The notes under the pieces were generated by a model. That model was not told the DNA's origin. It saw only the letters and a list, made by a program, of their open reading frames with translations, and made no database searches. The translations under genes and the position numbers were made by a program. This document shows, in pieces, positions 15,382 to 24,911 of a stretch of DNA of 64,000 nucleotides. The stretch comes from GCA-2731375 sp964631725 (GTDB lineage Bacteria > Pseudomonadota > Alphaproteobacteria > GCA-2731375), in NCBI GenBank assembly GCA_964631725.1, contig CAZVYX010000021.1, forward strand, positions 26,682 through 90,681, read 5' to 3'. Each line of letters begins with the position of its first letter. The stretch's first letter is position 1.

Positions 15382-17340
15382 CTACGACCCCGCGGATTGG
15401 GGTTGTGTGTCGCCGATGTCCTCGGTCAGGACCTCGATTTCCTTGCTTGGAACCGAAGACATTTCCATCTTGTAGGCCAGGAACCACATCATTCCCACGC
15501 CCAGGGCCCAGAACAGGATCTGCCAGGCCCAAATCGATGGGATGCCGAAGGTCCAGCCATCGACGCCCGCATTCGGTGCGCCAAAGATGGTGTTGCCGAT
15601 AACCGCGCCGGGACCGATGCCGAAGAACAGCCATGCCAGGGTGATGATCCAGGCAATGGGTATCAACTTCTTCTTGTCGGCCGAGATGGCGGCATGTTCG
15701 CGCAGGAAGTCATGATAGACCATTCTGTGCTCACGAGCTTTTTCATCCTGGGTCATGGCCGAAACGATGACGCAGATCACCAGGTTGAAGAAGATGCCCC
15801 AGCCGGCTGAATGCATGGTCCAGGGCCACCTGCCCCAGGCCAGTTCGATGCCGAAGGTGGAGGCAATGGACAGACCGAACTTCTCAGTGAAGATCACCGC
15901 GATCAGACCAGCCGCCAAGCCCAGCGTGGCACCCTGACGCGTGATCCACGGGATCCAGCAGACAGCCGCCAATGACGGCCACATCTGGAAACCGAAGGCC
16001 ACCGCCAAACCGCCAAGCAGCACCAAGGCATCGGCCGAATAGGTCGCCACCAACAACGCGGAAATCACGATGAAGGCAACGCCGATGCGGCCGAACAGCT
16101 TTTGCGTGGTGTGGTCGGCATCCGGGTTCAGATAGCGTTTGTACAGATCCCGGGTCAGCATGCCGCCGGCCGTTGACATATACGCCGCGCCCGTCGACTG
16201 CATGGCCGCCAAGGCACAAACCGCCAACAGACCCACGAACCATGGCGCCGTATCACCAATCAGATTGATGTAATGGGGCACCAGGCCGCCTTGCTTGTTG
16301 GCGGTCAGATCCGGCAACACCGTGGAGATCCCACCAGCCTCCGCGACCGCCGGAGTGGCGCCCAGGAAATGGGCGCCCATGCCTTGTGCCGCGGTAAAGA
16401 AGAACAGGATCAGGCCGATACCGAAGGAAGAGGCCCAGACCTGCTGCGGCGCAAACGGCCGCGGATCTGTGTTGGCGAATGACCACATGGAAAATGCCGG
16501 CGCCGACTGAATGCCCATCAGGGCAAACATATAGGTCAGGCACATCATGCCGGTCCAAAGACCGCCCGTTGGCGTCTCAACACCAAGGCCGGCAGTGAAC
16601 TGGATCACACCGGGTATGGCGAGATAGGCGTTGTGGCCGCTTGGCGTCGACCCCCACTTGCCGATATCGGTCTTGCCCAGGGCCGCCATGGCCTCGTTGA
16701 ATGCGCCGAAGCCGCCGAGGAAGCTGTAGGCAATGAAGCCGATGGAGACGATGCCGAAAGCGAGAAGGACGCATTGCAAGGTGTCCACGTAGGCCACCGC
16801 TCTGAGCCCCCCCGTCGCGACATAAATCAGCACCACGGCCGAAAGGACCCACATGCCAATGTCCTTGGTGATCATGCCGTCGGTCAAGACGTTGAACAAG
16901 AAGCCAGAGGCTCCCAACTGCACGCCGAGATAAGGAATTGAGAACAGCAGCGCAACCAAAACAACCAGGATGCGGATAGCGTCGCCCTGGAAATAATCGG
17001 ACAGCATTTCACCAGGCGTCACATAGCCGAACCGTTTTCCCAGCATCCATTGGCGTTTCAGGAATATCACGCCGGTGAAGGGAATGGTTATGGCGTAGAA
17101 CGAAGCGTAGGCGTATTGAAATCCATCACGATAGATCAGGCCGGGATGGCCCATAAACGTCCAGCCCGAGAACGACGTCGCCGTCGCCGCCAGGACAAAG
17201 ACCCAAATCGATAACCTGCGACCGGCAATAAAATAGTCGGTCGCAGTCTTCGCTGCCATCGCGCTTTTGACACCCCAAAAGATGCAATAGCACCAATAGA
17301 GCGCCACAAACACGAACAGCCAGACAACTTTGGCTTCCAT
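15382..17340 (-). CDS. sodium:solute symporter (SSS) family transporter
   Basis: A 652-residue integral membrane protein with about 14 membrane helices. The GRRLSIWVFVLAATATSFSGWTFMGHPG region in helices 1-2 is the SSS signature, followed by YVTPGEMLSDYF and GLRAVAYVDTLQ. It would move an organic solute with sodium across the inner membrane; the substrate is not readable. Strong ribosome-binding site GGGAGG seven bases before the ATG at 17340. Neighbouring genes do not form an operon with it. Two hairpins close the transcript. Confidence 0.9.
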   Translation of the reverse strand: MEAKVVWLFVFVALYWCYCIFWGVKSAMAAKTATDYFIAGRRLSIWVFVLAATATSFSGWTFMGHPGLIYRDGFQYAYASFYAITIPFTGVIFLKRQWMLGKRFGYVTPGEMLSDYFQGDAIRILVVLVALLFSIPYLGVQLGASGFLFNVLTDGMITKDIGMWVLSAVVLIYVATGGLRAVAYVDTLQCVLLAFGIVSIGFIAYSFLGGFGAFNEAMAALGKTDIGKWGSTPSGHNAYLAIPGVIQFTAGLGVETPTGGLWTGMMCLTYMFALMGIQSAPAFSMWSFANTDPRPFAPQQVWASSFGIGLILFFFTAAQGMGAHFLGATPAVAEAGGISTVLPDLTANKQGGLVPHYINLIGDTAPWFVGLLAVCALAAMQSTGAAYMSTAGGMLTRDLYKRYLNPDADHTTQKLFGRIGVAFIVISALLVATYSADALVLLGGLAVAFGFQMWPSLAAVCWIPWITRQGATLGLAAGLIAVIFTEKFGLSIASTFGIELAWGRWPWTMHSAGWGIFFNLVICVIVSAMTQDEKAREHRMVYHDFLREHAAISADKKKLIPIAWIITLAWLFFGIGPGAVIGNTIFGAPNAGVDGWTFGIPSIWAWQILFWALGVGMMWFLAYKMEMSSVPSKEIEVLTEDIGDTQPQSAGS

Positions 17341-17850
17341 GAGATACCTCCCGTATCATAAAGGTCCACGGAAGCTTCGGAGTTGCCTGTAGTTACTGGC
17401 CAACCCCACCCCGGGACCCGCAAAAACCACACAACCGCCAAATCCGTGAACGTCCCATGCCTTGGGCCCGCCCGGTACGAATTCGGCATTACCAATTACG
17501 CGAACAAAATTTACAGATACTGAATTCTTACTGACGTCACGGACCAATCGACATTGTCACCTCACCCGCCAGGATCGTCCCACCACTTTTCATTTTTTAT
17601 GCCCGGCAGGCAGAATTCAAAACACGGTCCAACGCCCAATCCGATCCAGACAGATTCCGAGTTGCGAAATCGCAAGGAACTGATTCGGTTTGGAAATTTA
17701 CCATTGGACATAACGCAAAGCAATCGCAAGTCGTAGCCCCGCCGCCGCCCTGTGACCGCAACAATAGGGGCAATATATGGCGATCACCGCCCCTTGCGCC
17801 GCCGTTGCGCAAATATCAAGATGGTGCGGTGACGAAATTAGTGGGGATTG
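17341..17850. other. intergenic region, no gene seen
   Basis: A 510-bp divergent spacer between the symporter and a PhyH oxygenase. Short open frames here on both strands have no ribosome-binding sites or coherent composition. It should hold both promoters, but I saw no convincing operator or repeat. Confidence 0.5.
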
Positions 17851-18705
17851 ATGGCCATGGGAAAGCGCCTGACGGACCGGCAGGTGAAGCAGTACCGAGG
17901 GGATGGCTATGTCCATCCGATACCTGTTCTGGATGATGACGAGGTGCGGCGCGCGCGCGCCGAGATCGAGGCCTTCGAAGCGAAGACGGGAAAGTCATTG
18001 GACTACCCGGAGAAATCCAAATCCTATCTGCTGTTCGATTGGGCCGACCGGCTGGTTCGCCATCCCGCCGTTCTGGATGCGGTGGAAGATCTGATCGGTC
18101 CGGATATTTTGGTCTACCACGCCACCATGTGGATCAAGGATGCGCGCACGCCGCAGTATATTCTTTGGCATCAGGACGGCACCTATTTCTATCTCGACCC
18201 GGCCCTGCACGTCACCGCCTGGGTGGCGCTGTCCGAGACCAGCGTGCAATCGGGCTGCATGCATGTGCTGCCCGGCACGCAGAAACTGGGCCAGCTTGAC
18301 CATCAGGACGATCCCGGAGAAAACAATCTGATCCTGCGCGGCCAGGCGATCTTTGGCCGCTTCGATGACGAAGTCGGCGTGCCCATGCCCTTGAAACCGG
18401 GCGAGATGTCCCTGCACCACACGGACCTGGTCCATTGTTCCCGTCCGAACCAGGCGGATGACCGGCGCATGGGTTTTGGCATCAGCTATATTCCGGCCCA
18501 TGTGCGCGATGTGGGCGGCTCGCCCGGGTCCGCCATGCTGGTACGGGGCCGGGACCATGGTCATTTCGCGCCGGAGCAGCGCATTGGCGCCGCGCTGAGC
18601 GCCGAGGCCTATGAAAACCATGCCCGGCTGATGACCCAGTTCCGGGCCCGCCAGGATGCCGGCGCGTCGATCCGGCGCGAAGTCGCCTATAGTGACGTCA
18701 CCTAG
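17851..18705 (+). CDS. phytanoyl-CoA dioxygenase (PhyH) family protein
   Basis: About 284 residues from the ATG at 17851 (an ATG at 17857 and TTG at 17848 are alternatives; GTGGGGA precedes). Metal ligands: WHQDG gives the His and Asp (about residues 107 and 109) and LVHCSRPN the distal His (about 195); DDRRMG carries the 2-oxoglutarate Arg. HVLPGTQK matches the family's PGSH region. It is only distantly like the PhyH protein at 4336. The three genes after it run in the same direction with 23-bp and overlapping spacings to a binding-protein-like gene and a phosphoesterase, suggesting one pathway. Confidence 0.88.
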   Translation: MAMGKRLTDRQVKQYRGDGYVHPIPVLDDDEVRRARAEIEAFEAKTGKSLDYPEKSKSYLLFDWADRLVRHPAVLDAVEDLIGPDILVYHATMWIKDARTPQYILWHQDGTYFYLDPALHVTAWVALSETSVQSGCMHVLPGTQKLGQLDHQDDPGENNLILRGQAIFGRFDDEVGVPMPLKPGEMSLHHTDLVHCSRPNQADDRRMGFGISYIPAHVRDVGGSPGSAMLVRGRDHGHFAPEQRIGAALSAEAYENHARLMTQFRARQDAGASIRREVAYSDVT

Positions 18706-18728
18706 GCGTCATCGGAGGGAACAGCCAA

Positions 18729-19652
18729 TTGACCGGATTGCGAAAGCTTGAATACGGGGTGCCGTCGGGCAACGACGCCCTCACAGTCAGGTTCGGCATC
18801 GAACGAGGCATCTTCGAAGCGGAAGGGCTGGAATTGTCGGTTCGCATCGTGTTCGGCGGACCGGAACTGGCAGAGGCGTTCGATAGCGGCGACCTTGCGA
18901 TCGGCAGCATCGGCTCGCCATCGGGATTGAACGCCATGGCGGCGGACGCGGACTTCAAGGTCATCGGCAGCGGTTGCCGGCAGCAGGCCCACATGTACCT
19001 CGGCGTCCGGAAGGATATCGACGGCTATCAGGCGCTGCGCGGCAAGCGCCTTGGTCTGTTGAGCATCGGCAGTTGTCCATCCTGGATCGCGCGCCGGATG
19101 CTGGCCCATCACGGCCTGGACCCGGACCGGGACATAACATTTGTGCCGCTGGGGCAAGACTACCCTCGCATCATCGACATCATGGCGGAGGGAGAAATTG
19201 ACGCCTGTCTGGTGACCGAGCCCAATCTGTCCGTCGGCGAAGACAGGGCTGTTCTGGAGATCTGGGCCGCCGCCTACGAAGACGCCTACCTGCCCGATTT
19301 TCAATGGATTGTCCGTGTCGCCCATGCCGGGTTCATTGCCAGGGAGCCGGAACTGGTCGCCGCCGTATTGCGCGGCTGCCAACGGGCGGCGCATCATGCG
19401 GCCCAACACGAGGACGAGTTCGCGGCCTTCGTCGCGCGCCTGTATGGCACCTCGGAAACCGTGGCGCGCCAGGCATTGGCGCGGGAGTTGCCGCGCTATC
19501 AGCTTGACTGCCAGGTAGATCTGCCGGGCTTGCAATGTTCCCTGGACATGTTGCACGAATTTGGCGGCATCGCGCGGCCGCGCCGGGCCGAAGAATTCAC
19601 CGACCTGCGTTTTCAACCCCAAGTGCAACCCGACGGGAGCCCGCGGCAATGA
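18729..19652 (+). CDS. substrate-binding-protein-like (NMT1/THI5-type) protein without signal peptide
   Basis: A 307-residue protein resembling ABC-type nitrate/sulfonate/taurine binding proteins: GIERGIFEAEGLEL, then LAIGSIGSPSG, LRGKRLGLLSIGS and EGEIDACLVTEPN. It starts at a TTG with GGAGGG nine bases upstream and has no signal peptide, so it would stay in the cytoplasm, unlike transport partners. No permease or ATPase is adjacent. THI5-type proteins can be enzymes rather than binding proteins, so a catalytic or sensing role is possible. Its stop overlaps the start of the phosphoesterase (ATGA). Confidence 0.75.
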   Translation: MTGLRKLEYGVPSGNDALTVRFGIERGIFEAEGLELSVRIVFGGPELAEAFDSGDLAIGSIGSPSGLNAMAADADFKVIGSGCRQQAHMYLGVRKDIDGYQALRGKRLGLLSIGSCPSWIARRMLAHHGLDPDRDITFVPLGQDYPRIIDIMAEGEIDACLVTEPNLSVGEDRAVLEIWAAAYEDAYLPDFQWIVRVAHAGFIAREPELVAAVLRGCQRAAHHAAQHEDEFAAFVARLYGTSETVARQALARELPRYQLDCQVDLPGLQCSLDMLHEFGGIARPRRAEEFTDLRFQPQVQPDGSPRQ

Positions 19653-20491
19653 TCCTGGTGCAAATTTCCGATACCCACATCGATGAACCGGGAACCCTTG
19701 TCTACGGACACTTCGACACCAGCCGGGCCCTGGCGCGGGCGGTCGAGGTTATCAATGCCATGGATCCGGGCCCCGATCTGGTCCTGCATACCGGCGACAT
19801 CGCCTCCCACGGCAGCGTGCCGCGCTATGAGGCGTTCCGGAAAATCGCCGATAAACTGACCATGCCGCTGGCGCTGATCCCCGGCAATCACGACGAACGC
19901 GATGCCCTGCGCCAGGTCTTCGGTGGCACATCCTGGCTGCCCGCAACGGGCGACTTTTTGCACTATGTCATTGAAGACCACGCGGTGCGGATCGTCTGCT
20001 GTGATAGCGTCATTGACGGCGCGGTGCCGGGCGAAATGTGCGCCGAGCGCCTGACTTGGCTGGATGGGCGCCTGAGCGAGGCGCCGCAGCGCCCGACCAT
20101 TGTTGCCCTGCATCATCCGCCCTTTTACTCCGGCATGACCGGCAGCTCGGCCAAGGGTCTGCGCGGCGGCGGGGCGGAACTCGATGCCCTGCTACGGCGC
20201 CATTCCCAGGTGGTGCGCGTTGTCGCCGGACATGTGCACCGCCCGATCAGCACGGCGTTTGGCGGCACGGTGGCGTTTTCCGGACCGACCACCTGTTATC
20301 CCTTCGGCCTGGATACCGGGCCCGAGCGGCTTTTGAATATTTCCCACGAACCGCCCGCCATCGCCGTTCATCTGTGGCTGCCCGATGCCACTCCAACGGG
20401 CCCGGGTCTGGTATCCCACACATTGCCGATCGGTGACTGGGACGAACCAATCACCTTGCTGAAGGCCGGCGTCAAGGTGCTGGCGACCTAG
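19649..20491 (+). CDS. metallophosphoesterase (CpdA-like)
   Basis: A 280-residue calcineurin-type phosphoesterase. All metal motifs are present: Asp8-Thr-His10 (ISDTH), Gly-Asp50, Gly-Asn80-His81-Asp-Glu, VALHHPP and GHVHRP. The branch resembles cyclic-AMP phosphodiesterase CpdA and related phosphodiesterases. The start is fixed at 19649 by the ATGA overlap with the preceding gene; the frame upstream of it is open but does not match the fold. In this setting it may hydrolyse a phosphoester produced by the neighbouring oxygenase rather than cAMP; that is inference. Confidence 0.88.
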   Translation: MILVQISDTHIDEPGTLVYGHFDTSRALARAVEVINAMDPGPDLVLHTGDIASHGSVPRYEAFRKIADKLTMPLALIPGNHDERDALRQVFGGTSWLPATGDFLHYVIEDHAVRIVCCDSVIDGAVPGEMCAERLTWLDGRLSEAPQRPTIVALHHPPFYSGMTGSSAKGLRGGGAELDALLRRHSQVVRVVAGHVHRPISTAFGGTVAFSGPTTCYPFGLDTGPERLLNISHEPPAIAVHLWLPDATPTGPGLVSHTLPIGDWDEPITLLKAGVKVLAT

Positions 20492-20494
20492 CGC

Positions 20495-21472
20495 CTAGGC
20501 ATCAGCTTCGCGAAAATGGGCATAGTTCTGCTTGGCGAACCACAGCATGTAGTCGGTATAGGTGGTGGGTTCGTAACGCGGCGGGTTGTCGGCGTCGGTA
20601 CAGGTTGGCAGGCATTCCTGCACATGGTCGGCATGGGCATCAAAGAAAAACGGAATGGCGTAGCGGTCCCGGTCCGGAGCCGAGGCCACGGCCCGGTGCG
20701 GCGTGGAGAGAAAGCGGTGGTTGCTCCAGCGCCGCAGCATATCGCCGCTGTTGACCACGAAGGTCCCCGGCACCGCCGGGGCATCGAACCAGGTGCCGTC
20801 GGTACGGCGGACCTGCAGGCCTTCCACCTTGTTCTGCGCCAACAGGGTCAGAAAGGATGAGTCCGTGTGCGGCGCCAGACCGAACTGATTGTCCTCCGCC
20901 GCCGCCGGCGGATAGTGGGAAAGGCGCAGGCTGTATTGCGGCTCGGAAAAGGCCTCGGTGAAAAAGTCCGGCGGCAGGTCCAGGGCGCGGGCATAAATCG
21001 GCAGCAGGCTCTTGCCCAACCCTTCCAAGGCATCCATGTAGGCGACCGTCGTCTCGCGAAAGCCATCCAGGTCGCGGGGCCATTGATTGGCGCCGCGAAA
21101 GCGTTTGTTGCTGACGACGTCGGGATGATCATCGGGCAAATCGCGCTTCAGGAAATAGGCGGCAACCAGATTGCTCTTACGCTCGCCATCGTAAACCTGG
21201 CTGGCGCGCGAGACGGAAGATCCATAACCCATGTAGCCGATGTTGTGTTCGTTGGCCTTGAGGGCCATCTTGTCCGCCTCGGGCAGGGCATGAAACCGGC
21301 GCGAGGCTTCGAACGTGGCATCGATCAGGTCCTGCGGCACGCCATGGCCGCGGACATAGAAAAAGCCGATATTCTCGGCCGCGAATTGCAACTCCTTCGC
21401 CACCGCCTCCAATGCACCTGGTTCCCCCGCTAGAAAATCGCCCAGTTCAAGAATAGGGATTTCATTGCTCAC
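20495..21472 (-). CDS. 2-oxoglutarate/Fe(II) oxygenase, isopenicillin N synthase-like
   Basis: A 325-residue enzyme. The N-terminal DIOX_N region (GFFYVRGHGVP) and the C-terminal double-stranded beta-helix are complete. Iron ligands: His202 and Asp204 (PHTD) and His259 (TPHR). The cosubstrate motif normally read as Arg-x-Ser is RYAIPFF here, with Ala272 where Ser is usual, which may weaken 2-oxoglutarate binding or mark a different cosubstrate. It converges on the phosphoesterase with a 3-bp gap. Ethylene-forming, gibberellin-type and IPNS enzymes share this fold; the product is unknown. Confidence 0.87.
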   Translation of the reverse strand: MSNEIPILELGDFLAGEPGALEAVAKELQFAAENIGFFYVRGHGVPQDLIDATFEASRRFHALPEADKMALKANEHNIGYMGYGSSVSRASQVYDGERKSNLVAAYFLKRDLPDDHPDVVSNKRFRGANQWPRDLDGFRETTVAYMDALEGLGKSLLPIYARALDLPPDFFTEAFSEPQYSLRLSHYPPAAAEDNQFGLAPHTDSSFLTLLAQNKVEGLQVRRTDGTWFDAPAVPGTFVVNSGDMLRRWSNHRFLSTPHRAVASAPDRDRYAIPFFFDAHADHVQECLPTCTDADNPPRYEPTTYTDYMLWFAKQNYAHFREADA

Positions 21473-21678
21473 GCCATAACCTCCGCACTCGCCAATTTTG
21501 CCAAATTACCCCTGGCACGATACCGTATTGTCCATAACGGTACCGCCATTGCCGCGATGGGGGCAAGAACGCCGGCACGCAGTATCGGAGGGGAGAATTG
21601 TCTTTACGGAAATCAGGCCGATTGGCGGACCATTCGGCCGGTCCGTGCATGGCTTGGACGTGGGCGGTGAAACCAGGG

Positions 21679-24576
21679 TCAGCCGGCGTTTTGGTTGCCG
21701 TCGGCCGCCGGCGTTTCCTGGCCGGAGGCACACACCGTGCGCTCGGGCGGAAAGCATACCGTAACCGTCGTACCAATGCCCGGCGTGCTGTCCAGCTCCA
21801 GCGAACCGCCATGCATCTCCGCCAATTCCGTGGCCAGGGGCAAGCCAAGTCCGGTGCCGGTAAATTTTCGGTTCAGGTCGCTGTCAATTTGTCTGAACGG
21901 CTGCAACGCCTTGGCGATGTCCTGGGCGGCGATCCCGATGCCGGTGTCACTGACCACAAAGGTAAAGCCGGTGTCGGGATGACAGGTTATTTCAACGGAG
22001 ACAAGACCGCCGGCGTGAGTGAACTTGATGCTGTTGGAAATCAGATTGATCAGGATTTGCTTCAATTTCCGCTCGTCGGCCCGCAACAATGGCAGGCCGG
22101 AGGGGATACTGGTCCGTAGCTTGAGCCCCGCCCTGCTCGCCCGCTCCTTCATCAAGACCAATACCGAATCAACAAGAGCCTGGACACGAATGTTTGTATC
22201 GTTCGGCTCTTCCGACCCGAGTTCGATCTTCGATAGGTCGAGAATATCGTTGATCAGGTCGAGCAACAGCAGGCCGGAATTATAGATATCGTTGGCATAT
22301 TCCCGCTGTTTCGCTCCGTTTCCCGCTACCAGGCCGCCACCCTTTATGATTTCCGAGAAGCCGATGATGGCATTCAGGGGCGTGCGCAGTTCATGGCTCA
22401 TATTGGCGAGGAACTCGGACTTGGCGCGATTGGCCATGTCGGCGCGGCTTTCACTTTGCCGCAAGGCATCTTCCGCTTGAGTGCGTTCGGTCGTATCCAT
22501 CATGACACCACCGAAACCCACCGGCTCACCGGCATTGAAGATGGGAAACTTCGTCAGGGTATAGTTTCTCGGCTCGCCCGAGGGCCCTGGTATGACCACT
22601 TCATCAGTCACGACCTGCCAATTGCTGAGAATTTCTTGATCACCCTCGGCATACCGCTCGGCCCGTTCGGGTGGGTACAAATCGTGGGCATTTTTCCCGA
22701 CCACCGTCTCGGGATCAACACCAAACCATTCCTGGAACTGCTTGTTGATCAGCAGATACCGGGCCTCAAGGTCCTTCAGGAACAGCGCCGCGGGCACATG
22801 ATCCATGATCGCCTTCAAGCGCTGTTCGCTCTCGCGCAGCAGATACTCGGTGCGCTGTTGCTGCGTGATGTCCGCGCCCGTGCCGCGATAGCCCAGGAAT
22901 CTGCCCGCTTCGTCAAAAACCGGCGTGCCGCTAATTGAAAGCCAAAGCACTTCGCCGCTATCCATCGTGCGCGGGTGAACAAAATTTCGGAACGGACGAT
23001 GGGCGTCCAGGTCAGCCAGATGTTGCTGCCAGGCCCCCTCATTGACATTTGGAATACCTGTTTCCCGACGGGTATGGCCAAGCAATTGATCAACAAGAAC
23101 ACCGGTAACGTCGCTGAAGCGTTCCGAGAAGTATGAAAACCGCAGATTTTCGTCCATCTCCCAGAACCAATCGGACGCGGAGGTGGCAAAATCCCGAAAC
23201 CGGGCCTCACTCTTGCCAAGCGCCTCTTCAGTCGCTTTCAACTTGGTGATATCGGCGCGAATGCCGACCGTACCGCCGTCCCTGGTCCGCCGTTCGCCAT
23301 AGAGCAGCCAACGGCCATCGGAGAATTGGTGTTCCCTTGCCTCGCCCGGATTGCGAAACTGCTCCAGCCGCTCCTCGACCCAGTCATCGACCCGGCCAAT
23401 GGCGGACGGATGCTGACCATCCGTCGCCGCCTTGCGGATAATATCCTCGAACTTGGCGCCGGGAACCATTCTATCGGCGGCCAGGGGGTGCAATTGCCGG
23501 TATTTGGCGTTGCAAATAACCAGACGTTCGTCCGCGTCATACAATACGAAACCTTCCGAGATGGCTTCGATGGCATCGACCAATTGCCGCCGCGCGGCCG
23601 ACAGATCCTCTTCCACCCGGTCACGTTCTAGCAGGCTTTCCTGCAGGCGGACGTTCAGCCGCACAATGGACCGGTAACGCCACCAGACCATGACAAGAGC
23701 CAGGCAAAAAACCACGGCCCCGCCGATAATCAGTAGCCGGGGCACGGTCCAGAAAGGCATCGGCGCACCATACCATTTCTGGTAAATCGCCCGGTATTCC
23801 GGCGTGTTCCTGTATTCAATGACGGCCTTGTTCAATATCCCGTGCAGCGCGGTCTCGTCTTTCTGAACCCGTATGCCCCGTTTCAACTCTTTCAGGGGAG
23901 GTTCCAGAGCGGCAATCTTGCCATCAACGCCCATGGAACGGGCGGCCTGCAACAGCACCGGTTTCGGGAATACGAGCGCGTCGGAATCCCCCGAGAGAAG
24001 TTCAAACAAAGCCATCTTGATATCGGCATGAACGACGATTTCGACGTCGGTACGCTTTTTCAGCAAGATATGGCCGATATTGCGTGCGACCACCGAGACC
24101 CGGTGGCCGGCGAGAGCGGTAGGGCTGCGAACGACTGACGGTCCTCGGCGCACAAAGGTCGAGACGACGAAAGTTTCTATGGGCGCCGTGAAGAGCGAGT
24201 TTTTTTGTCTGCTCGGCGTGATGCCACTGTTCGGGATCATGTCGATCTCGTGCCGCTCCCAAGCGTTGACCACATCTCGGAAATTAGGGAAGACGCGGTA
24301 CTCCAGCTTTAGACCGGTCCGCCTGGCGATGCCCTCAATTACGTCGATCGCAAATCCCGCCGGCTGGCCGTCTTTATCCAGCGAATATTGCGGCGGCCAA
24401 TGCGCCGGCACGCCGACCACGACCAAACGGTCGGCCAACGCGCTGGCCTGGTTTTCTGCCGCATTCCCCGGCACAGCAAGACTCATGGCGGCAACGGCGA
24501 ACAACACGGCGGCCAAAGCCGCCGCGCGCGCGCGTCTCCGCCACCGTAGGACCAAAATGGAAACGGCGATTTTCAT
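21679..24576 (-). CDS. sensor histidine kinase with periplasmic SBP domain and three PAS domains
   Basis: A 965-residue membrane kinase. In order: signal/anchor about 17-40; a family 3 solute-binding domain about 48-272 (GVPAHWPPQYS, GFAIDVIEGIARRTG, YQKWYG); a membrane helix about 281-298; a coiled coil; PAS domains about 330-447, 460-575 and 585-700; HisKA with His728 in MSHELRTPLN; HATPase with Asn844/Asn848, DTGIG at 877-881 and GTGLGL at 907-912. It resembles BvgS-type kinases but stops after the ATPase domain with no receiver, so its response regulator lies elsewhere. It probably senses an amino-acid-like or other small periplasmic ligand. Confidence 0.92.
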   Translation of the reverse strand: MKIAVSILVLRWRRRARAAALAAVLFAVAAMSLAVPGNAAENQASALADRLVVVGVPAHWPPQYSLDKDGQPAGFAIDVIEGIARRTGLKLEYRVFPNFRDVVNAWERHEIDMIPNSGITPSRQKNSLFTAPIETFVVSTFVRRGPSVVRSPTALAGHRVSVVARNIGHILLKKRTDVEIVVHADIKMALFELLSGDSDALVFPKPVLLQAARSMGVDGKIAALEPPLKELKRGIRVQKDETALHGILNKAVIEYRNTPEYRAIYQKWYGAPMPFWTVPRLLIIGGAVVFCLALVMVWWRYRSIVRLNVRLQESLLERDRVEEDLSAARRQLVDAIEAISEGFVLYDADERLVICNAKYRQLHPLAADRMVPGAKFEDIIRKAATDGQHPSAIGRVDDWVEERLEQFRNPGEAREHQFSDGRWLLYGERRTRDGGTVGIRADITKLKATEEALGKSEARFRDFATSASDWFWEMDENLRFSYFSERFSDVTGVLVDQLLGHTRRETGIPNVNEGAWQQHLADLDAHRPFRNFVHPRTMDSGEVLWLSISGTPVFDEAGRFLGYRGTGADITQQQRTEYLLRESEQRLKAIMDHVPAALFLKDLEARYLLINKQFQEWFGVDPETVVGKNAHDLYPPERAERYAEGDQEILSNWQVVTDEVVIPGPSGEPRNYTLTKFPIFNAGEPVGFGGVMMDTTERTQAEDALRQSESRADMANRAKSEFLANMSHELRTPLNAIIGFSEIIKGGGLVAGNGAKQREYANDIYNSGLLLLDLINDILDLSKIELGSEEPNDTNIRVQALVDSVLVLMKERASRAGLKLRTSIPSGLPLLRADERKLKQILINLISNSIKFTHAGGLVSVEITCHPDTGFTFVVSDTGIGIAAQDIAKALQPFRQIDSDLNRKFTGTGLGLPLATELAEMHGGSLELDSTPGIGTTVTVCFPPERTVCASGQETPAADGNQNAG

Positions 24577-24689
24577 TCGTTCCCGCTGCCTTCAACCTTT
24601 GCCGTTTTGCGTATAGCCACGCAGGCCTGAGGCTAAATGGAGACCATTAACATTCGGTTGCCGTTACAGATGACGCGGCAAAGCCACAT

Positions 24690-24881
24690 TTGGGCGATTG
24701 GCGGCAGTATGTTGCGGGTCTTTGTGACCGATTTGGCAGCGGCGTCCAAGAATACAAAGCCATGGACCCGGCGGCCGGGGCCCGGATCATCGAACCGGGC
24801 AAACGCTTCGAACCGTTGCCCGCCGGCATCGGCCATGCCTATGACGTATTTCGCAAGGCATCAGGGGCATTAATTCAATAG
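24690..24881 (+). CDS. doubtful small open reading frame
   Basis: Sixty-three codons from a TTG. The middle (about 24740-24850) has GC-rich third positions and reads like protein (ARIIEPGKRFEPLPAGIGHAYDVF), but the start is poor, no ribosome-binding site is visible and no family is recognised. It could be a remnant of an older gene. Confidence 0.22.
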   Translation: MGDWRQYVAGLCDRFGSGVQEYKAMDPAAGARIIEPGKRFEPLPAGIGHAYDVFRKASGALIQ

Positions 24882-24891
24882 CAACCAATTC

Positions 24892-24911
24892 TATGCAAAA
24901 TTGCATATGCA
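24892..24911. promoter_or_regulatory. overlapping palindromes upstream of chemoreceptor
   Basis: TATGCAA-AA-TTGCATA (24892-24907) is a perfect 7-bp inverted repeat, and it overlaps a second palindrome TGCATATGCA (24902-24911). It is AT-rich against the local background and 215 bp before the chemoreceptor start, so it may be an operator. Confidence 0.35.

Noticed and set aside
17341..17850. Short open frames in the symporter-PhyH spacer
   Set aside because: All are under 75 codons on both strands, with no ribosome-binding site and no coherent protein composition.
17851..21472. A PhnY/PhnZ-type aminoethylphosphonate oxidation pathway
   Set aside because: PhyH family membership alone is not enough; no HD-family PhnZ partner is adjacent (the HD gene at 56460 is RelA/SpoT-like and far away).
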